Below, in pieces: positions 6,030 through 9,510 of a stretch of 9,510 nucleotides of DNA. Location: assembly GCA_002472405.1 (NCBI GenBank), contig DKRV01000034.1:100058-109567 (forward strand), read 5' to 3'. A program made the translations under genes and the position numbers. The notes under the pieces were generated by a model that saw only the letters and a program-made list of their open reading frames with translations, searched no databases and had not been told where the DNA came from. The first letter of the stretch is position 1; the number at the start of each line of letters is the position of its first letter. Source of the stretch: Clostridiales bacterium UBA7273. Its GTDB lineage: Bacteria; Bacillota; Clostridia; Oscillospirales; Oscillospiraceae.

Positions 6030-6548
6030 ATGGTAAAGAAATATAATCGAGTTAAATCTACTAGCGATATAGAACTGAAAGATCGCCTTGTGGCTATCAA
6101 CCGTACCACCAAGGTTACCAAGGGTGGCCGCACTTTCACTTTTGCCGCTATCGTTGTCGTGGGTGACGGCAACGGCATCATAGGCTACGGCCTGGGCAAA
6201 GCCAACGAGGTTACCACCGCCATCGCCAAGGGCGTGGAGGTGGCCAAGAAAAACCTCATCAAGGTGCCTGTGCACAAGGGCACAATTCCTCACGAGCAGA
6301 CTGCCAAGTTCGGCGGCAGCCGCATCATCATGATGCCTGCCACTCCTGGTACCGGTGTCAAGGCCGGTGGTGCTATGCGTGCCGTGCTCGAGAGTGTGGG
6401 CATCACCGATGTGATTTGTAAGTCGAAGGGCTCGAGCAACCCTCACAATCTTGTGAAGGCCACAATCGCTGCCCTGGGCGAGATGCGCTCGCCCATGGAG
6501 ATCGCACACCTGCGTGGCGTGACCCTTGACAAAGTGTTTAACGGTTAA
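6030..6548 (+). CDS. rpsE: 30S ribosomal protein S5 (uS5)
   Basis: S5 is a small-subunit body protein at the mRNA entry and decoding side, important for accuracy and the site of spectinomycin and ram mutations. The 172-residue product (E. coli 167) has the N-terminal double-stranded-RNA-binding-like domain with the loop VTKGGRTF (29-36). Lys31-Gly32-Gly33 correspond to the E. coli loop residues altered in spectinomycin-resistant mutants and are unchanged here. GDGNGIIGYGLGKANEV spans 45-61. The C-terminal S5 domain has PATPGTGVKAGGAMRAVLE (103-121) and DVICKSKGSSNPHN (127-140). It lies 5 bases after rplR and 16 bases before rpmD. Confidence 0.98.
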   Translation: MVKKYNRVKSTSDIELKDRLVAINRTTKVTKGGRTFTFAAIVVVGDGNGIIGYGLGKANEVTTAIAKGVEVAKKNLIKVPVHKGTIPHEQTAKFGGSRIIMMPATPGTGVKAGGAMRAVLESVGITDVICKSKGSSNPHNLVKATIAALGEMRSPMEIAHLRGVTLDKVFNG

Positions 6549-6564
6549 AATTCACACTGCTATT

Positions 6565-6744
6565 ATGGCTAAAATCAAGATTAAACAAGTTGTCAGCAGA
6601 ATCAATCGTCCTGCTCGTCAGAAGAGGACCCTCGATGCACTGGGCCTCCACAAATTGAATCAAGTCGTTGAGAAGGAAGCTACTCCTCAAGTCTTGGGTA
6701 TGGTTAACACTGTTCGTCATCTCGTCGAGGTGACCAACGCTTAA
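6565..6744 (+). CDS. rpmD: 50S ribosomal protein L30 (uL30)
   Basis: L30 is a small 50S protein binding 23S rRNA domain II and the 5S region. The true start is the ATG at 6565, giving 59 residues (E. coli 59): MAKIKIKQVVSRINRP, then QKRTLDALGLHKLNQVV (19-35) and the C-terminal signature PQVLGMVNTVRHLVEV (41-56). The same frame is open upstream to an ATG at 6526, but that would overlap rpsE by 23 bases and add 13 residues unlike any L30, so it is not used. It sits between rpsE and rplO as in most bacteria that keep this gene. Confidence 0.97.
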   Translation: MAKIKIKQVVSRINRPARQKRTLDALGLHKLNQVVEKEATPQVLGMVNTVRHLVEVTNA

Positions 6745-6762
6745 AAAACATTTAGAAGCATT

Positions 6763-7209
6763 ATGGATTTAAGTAATTTACAACCCGCTGTTGGTTCAAA
6801 TAAGAAAAAACGTCGCATCGGACGTGGCCCAGGTTCTGGCAAAGGCGGAACTGCCACCCGTGGTAGCAAGGGTGCCAAGTCGCGTTCGGGTTACAAGAAT
6901 AAAGTTGGTTTTGAAGGCGGACAGATGCCATTGCAGCGTCGCGTGCCCAAGGGCGGTTTCAAAAACATCAACCGCGTCGAGTACAAGGCTGTGAACCTGT
7001 CGACCCTCGAGAAGCTGGCCACCGAGAAGAATCTCGAGAAAATCACTGTGGCCGATCTGCTCCAGGCCGGACTGGTGCGCAAGCGTCAGCTCGTGAAGAT
7101 CCTGGGCGACGGCACACTCACCAAGAAGCTTGAAGTTGAAGCCAACGCATTCTCTAAGAAAGCCGAAGAGGCTATCACAGCTGCAGGCGGCACAATTGCT
7201 AAAGTTTAA
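6763..7209 (+). CDS. rplO: 50S ribosomal protein L15 (uL15)
   Basis: L15 is a late 50S assembly protein whose long extended N-terminus threads into 23S rRNA. The 148-residue product (E. coli 144) begins MDLSNLQPAVGSNKKKRRIGRGPGSGKGGTATRG; the glycine- and arginine-rich N-terminal 65 residues include GFEGGQMPLQRRVPKGGFKN (49-68), the family signature. The globular C-terminal part includes VNLSTLEKL (77-85), VADLLQAGLV (96-105) and VKILGDGTLTKKL (111-123). secY begins 6 bases after the stop, an arrangement that tightly couples the two. Confidence 0.98.
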   Translation: MDLSNLQPAVGSNKKKRRIGRGPGSGKGGTATRGSKGAKSRSGYKNKVGFEGGQMPLQRRVPKGGFKNINRVEYKAVNLSTLEKLATEKNLEKITVADLLQAGLVRKRQLVKILGDGTLTKKLEVEANAFSKKAEEAITAAGGTIAKV

Positions 7210-7215
7210 AAGCTA

Positions 7216-8556
7216 ATGAAACTCATTCAAACATTAAAGAATATCTGGAAGATTGAGGATCTCAGGAAGCGCATTATCATCACATTCCTTTTCATACTTG
7301 TGTATCGATTTGGATGCTTTGTGGTCTTGCCTGGAATCCGCCCGTCCGACCTTGCCGCGCTGCACAAGTTCACCGACAGCGGACTGATGCAGCTGCTCGA
7401 CATGTTCTCGGGCGGCGCCTTCTCCCAGGCTTCCATTTTCGCACTGGGCATCATGCCCTACATCACTGCATCGATTGTGATCCAACTTATGGGCATGGTC
7501 TATCCGCGCTTTCAGAAGATGCAGCGTGAGGGCGAGAGTGGTCGCATGAAGTTGAACCAGTACACACGTTACCTCACCGTGCTCATCCTGCTCGTTCAGG
7601 CTCCCGCCTACCTCATCAACCTGAAGTATCAGGTGGTGAGCGCCGGCGGTCAAGTCAACTTCACTCCGTTCACCATGGTATTCCTGTCGATTGTCATGAC
7701 CGCGGGTGCCATGTTCATCATGTGGCTGGGTGAGAAAATTACCGACAAGGGTATAGGCAACGGTATCTCGATGATCATCCTCGTGGGTATCATCGCCCGC
7801 TTCCCTGGAGCCCTCGTGCAAGAGTTCACAGCTCGTCTCACCACGGCCCAGGGCGGCTTGGTAATGTTCTTGGTCGAGATCATCATTCTGTTTGCCGTCA
7901 CTGCAGGCGCCGTGATGCTCACCCAGGGCACTCGCAAGGTGCCGGTGCAGTATGCCAAGCGCATCGTTGGCAACAAGCAGTATGGTGGCGCACGTCAGTA
8001 CATCCCGCTCAAGGTGAATGCTGCCAATGTGATGCCCATCATCTTCGCTCAGGCCTTGATGTTCATTCCTATCACACTGGCCGGCTTTGGTGCTCACCAG
8101 AACGATACCGGCTTCATTGGCTCGTTCTCCCGCACCTTCGGCGACATGAACGGTTTCTGGTACAATGTTGTGTACTTCTTGATGATCGTTGCCTTCACCT
8201 ATTTCTACACCGCCATCACCGTGCGTCCCACGCAGATGGCCGAGGAAATGAAGAAGAACAGCGGCTTCATCCCAGGCATCAAGCCAGGCAAGAAGACGGC
8301 CGACTACCTCGACTCTATCATGTCGCGCATCACGCTGCCAGGCTCAATTTTCCTGGGCATCGTTGCCATTCTGCCTGCCTTTGCTCGCGTGTTTGGCGTC
8401 AACCAGAACTTTGCGCAATTCTTTGGCGGCACCTCACTGCTCATCACAGTGGGCGTGGTGCTCGACACATTACAGCAGATTGAGACTCACTTGATGATGC
8501 ACCATTACGACGGCTTGATGAAGTCGGGCAAAGTCAAGGGACGCACTCAAGGTTAA
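7216..8556 (+). CDS. secY: Protein translocase channel subunit SecY
   Basis: SecY forms the protein-conducting channel of the inner membrane with SecE and SecG, working with SecA or the ribosome. The 446-residue product (E. coli 443) has ten predicted membrane helices, roughly at 19-38, 72-92, 116-136, 150-172, 179-197, 214-236, 268-290, 314-336, 372-392 and 399-419. The plug segment and following helix carry MFSGGAFSQASIFALGIMPYI (63-83). DKGIGNGISMII is at 177-188. Cytosolic loop C4 contains TRKVPVQYAKR (239-249). Loop C5 reads FIPGIKPGKKTADY (351-364): Lys356 stands where E. coli has the important Arg357. A loop of about 12 residues around 138-150 (YQVVSAGGQVNFT) lies between helices 3 and 4. 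No frameshift or damage is seen. Confidence 0.98.
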   Translation: MKLIQTLKNIWKIEDLRKRIIITFLFILVYRFGCFVVLPGIRPSDLAALHKFTDSGLMQLLDMFSGGAFSQASIFALGIMPYITASIVIQLMGMVYPRFQKMQREGESGRMKLNQYTRYLTVLILLVQAPAYLINLKYQVVSAGGQVNFTPFTMVFLSIVMTAGAMFIMWLGEKITDKGIGNGISMIILVGIIARFPGALVQEFTARLTTAQGGLVMFLVEIIILFAVTAGAVMLTQGTRKVPVQYAKRIVGNKQYGGARQYIPLKVNAANVMPIIFAQALMFIPITLAGFGAHQNDTGFIGSFSRTFGDMNGFWYNVVYFLMIVAFTYFYTAITVRPTQMAEEMKKNSGFIPGIKPGKKTADYLDSIMSRITLPGSIFLGIVAILPAFARVFGVNQNFAQFFGGTSLLITVGVVLDTLQQIETHLMMHHYDGLMKSGKVKGRTQG

Positions 8557-8580
8557 TATCCGGTAAGTTTTCAGCAACAA

Positions 8581-8584
8581 GAGG
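8581..8584 (+). promoter_or_regulatory. Possible weak Shine-Dalgarno before map
   Basis: GAGG at 8581-8584 (context AAGAGGAATTAAGA) lies 8 bases before the map ATG at 8593 in the 36-base secY-map gap. It is a short match and might be chance, but spacing is right. It is the second-best non-coding Shine-Dalgarno candidate here after that of rplF. Confidence 0.4.
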
Positions 8585-8592
8585 AATTAAGA

Positions 8593-9378
8593 ATGATCTA
8601 TCTTAAGACTGAAGAAGAAATTGAGCTTCTGCGTGAAGCCGACCTCGTGGTGGCCCGCACACTTGGCGAACTCGCCAAGTGGGTGGCCCCCGGGATCACC
8701 ACGCGTCGTCTCGACCAGATTGCAGAGGAGTACATACGCTCGCAACACTGCACTCCTGGCTTCCTCGGTCTTTACGGTTATCCTGCCACACTCTGCATCT
8801 CGGTCAACGAGGTGGTGATACATGGCATGCCTTCAAGCTATGCTCTCGAAGACGGCGACATCGTGTCGATCGACTGCGGCGCCGTCACCGAGGCCGGCTT
8901 CAACGGAGACTCAACCTACACCTTCTGTGTGGGCGATGTCGACGACGATGTCAAGCAGTTGCTGCGCGACACTAAGCAGTCGCTCTACGAGGGAATCAAG
9001 CAGGCAGTGCCAGGCAATCGCATTGGCGACATAGGCCATGCAGTGCAGCAGTACTGCGAGAGTCGCGGCTACGGCGTCGTGCGCGAAGCCACCGGGCATG
9101 GCGTGGGACGCAAGTTGCACGAGGATCCCGATGTGCCCAACTACGGGCGTCCAGGCACTGGACCGCTCATCAAAAACGGCATGTGCATTGCCATCGAGCC
9201 CATGATCACCATGGGCAGCAGGCACATCGTCGTTGAGCGCGACGGCTGGACAACCCGCACTCGCGACCGCAAGCCTGCAGCCCATTTCGAGCACTCGATC
9301 GCCGTGCACCACGGCAAGCCCGACATCCTTTCCTCGTTTGACTACATAAAGGAAGTGCTGGGTGACCGATTCATTTAA
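8593..9378 (+). CDS. map: Type I methionine aminopeptidase
   Basis: This cytosolic metalloenzyme removes the initiator methionine from nascent proteins, acting near the ribosome exit. The 261-residue product is of type I bacterial length (E. coli 264) with the pita-bread fold. All five metal ligands are present: Asp94 (SIDCGA), Asp106 (NGDSTYTF), His169 (TGHGVG), Glu202 (IEPM) and Glu233 (FEHS). The substrate-binding and catalytic histidines His77 (VIHG) and His176 (KLHEDP) are also in place, so the enzyme should be active. There is no N-terminal zinc-finger or SH3 extension. It lies 36 bases after secY with no adk between, and 31 bases before infA. Many substrates are the ribosomal proteins encoded upstream. 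Confidence 0.98.
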   Translation: MIYLKTEEEIELLREADLVVARTLGELAKWVAPGITTRRLDQIAEEYIRSQHCTPGFLGLYGYPATLCISVNEVVIHGMPSSYALEDGDIVSIDCGAVTEAGFNGDSTYTFCVGDVDDDVKQLLRDTKQSLYEGIKQAVPGNRIGDIGHAVQQYCESRGYGVVREATGHGVGRKLHEDPDVPNYGRPGTGPLIKNGMCIAIEPMITMGSRHIVVERDGWTTRTRDRKPAAHFEHSIAVHHGKPDILSSFDYIKEVLGDRFI

Positions 9379-9409
9379 CTTAATTCGACAATTAATTTTA
9401 ATTCTCTAT

Positions 9410-9510
9410 ATGTCAAAACAAACCGCTATAGAACAAGACGGAACTATCGTAGAGGCATTGTCCAATGCCATGTTTCGTGTAGAACTTGAGAACGGGCATC
9501 AAATCACCGC
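9410..9510 (+). CDS. infA: Translation initiation factor IF-1, N-terminal part, 3' end outside window
   Basis: IF-1 binds the A site of the 30S subunit during initiation and helps IF-2 and IF-3 select initiator tRNA. The window shows 33 whole codons plus two bases: MSKQTAIEQDGTIVEALSNA followed by MFRVELENGHQIT. This is the start of the S1/OB-fold domain of a family about 72 residues long, so roughly half is missing. The ATG at 9410 gives the expected family N-terminus. The preceding 31 bases are very AT-rich with no Shine-Dalgarno. The position after map fits the usual map-infA-rpmJ-rpsM order, but the downstream genes are not visible. Confidence 0.96.
   Translation, partial: MSKQTAIEQDGTIVEALSNAMFRVELENGHQIT

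Noticed and set aside
6526..6564. Upstream ATG extending rpmD by 13 residues
   Set aside because: It would overlap rpsE by 23 bases and adds residues foreign to L30; the ATG at 6565 gives the exact family start and length.
7234..8097. Long open frame on the - strand (287 codons) inside secY
   Set aside because: The translation is rich in His, Asp and Gly with no recognisable domain. It is fully antisense to an intact secY and is the expected shadow of strong codon bias.
1..9510. Search for mobile elements, CRISPR, RNA genes or an undescribed accessory system
   Set aside because: Every stretch except short gaps is accounted for by conserved housekeeping genes in standard order; no inverted-repeat ends, spaced repeats, tRNA-like folds or unknown genes were seen.

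Overview
This window is a slice of the conserved S10/spc ribosomal-protein gene cluster of a bacterium. It runs without interruption on the + strand from the last ~190 codons of rplB (L2) to the first 33 codons of infA (IF-1). Gene order is rplB', rpsS, rplV, rpsC, rplP, rpmC, rpsQ, rplN, rplX, rplE, rpsN, rpsH, rplF, rplR, rpsE, rpmD, rplO, secY, map, infA'. Twenty genes are present, 18 of them complete.

The organism is most likely a member of the Bacteroidota, probably order Bacteroidales. Protein-level signs are the L2 tail (DHPMGGGEGR and a KYIIERRKK end), the zinc-free 89-residue S14, the N-terminally extended L22, the GIKPGKK loop in SecY, and secY joined directly to map with no adk between them. 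Translation signals agree: most genes have an A/T-rich, Shine-Dalgarno-free leader. Gene bodies are fairly GC-rich at third positions and prefer CGC/CGT, CTC, GCC and AAG. Assignment below order level is not supported by what can be read here.

Layout: 1-3728 is the distal S10 part and early spc part (L2 to L24), with gaps of 5-46 bases. rplX and rplE overlap by one base (TAATG). 3728-4570 is rplE-rpsN. 4571-4685 is the only sizeable gap in the window (115 bases); it holds two small potential hairpins in front of rpsH. 5088-8556 is rplF to secY with short gaps. rplF has an almost perfect Shine-Dalgarno, unusual for this phylum. 8557-9510 carries map and the start of infA. No terminator and no convincing internal promoter was seen, so the region is probably one or a few long transcripts.

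Functionally this is the core translation and secretion supply line: 50S and 30S proteins, the SecY translocon channel (exit-tunnel proteins such as L29, L22 and L24 are made nearby), methionine aminopeptidase that trims nascent chains, and initiation factor 1. All 19 visible stop codons are TAA and all 19 visible starts are ATG, as expected for very highly expressed genes.

I found no mobile element, CRISPR array, tRNA/rRNA gene or unknown protein-coding gene, and no sign of a novel accessory system. The points worth a second look concern expression signals (the rplF Shine-Dalgarno, the pre-rpsH hairpins, AT-rich first codons) and a few lineage-type substitutions in universal proteins.
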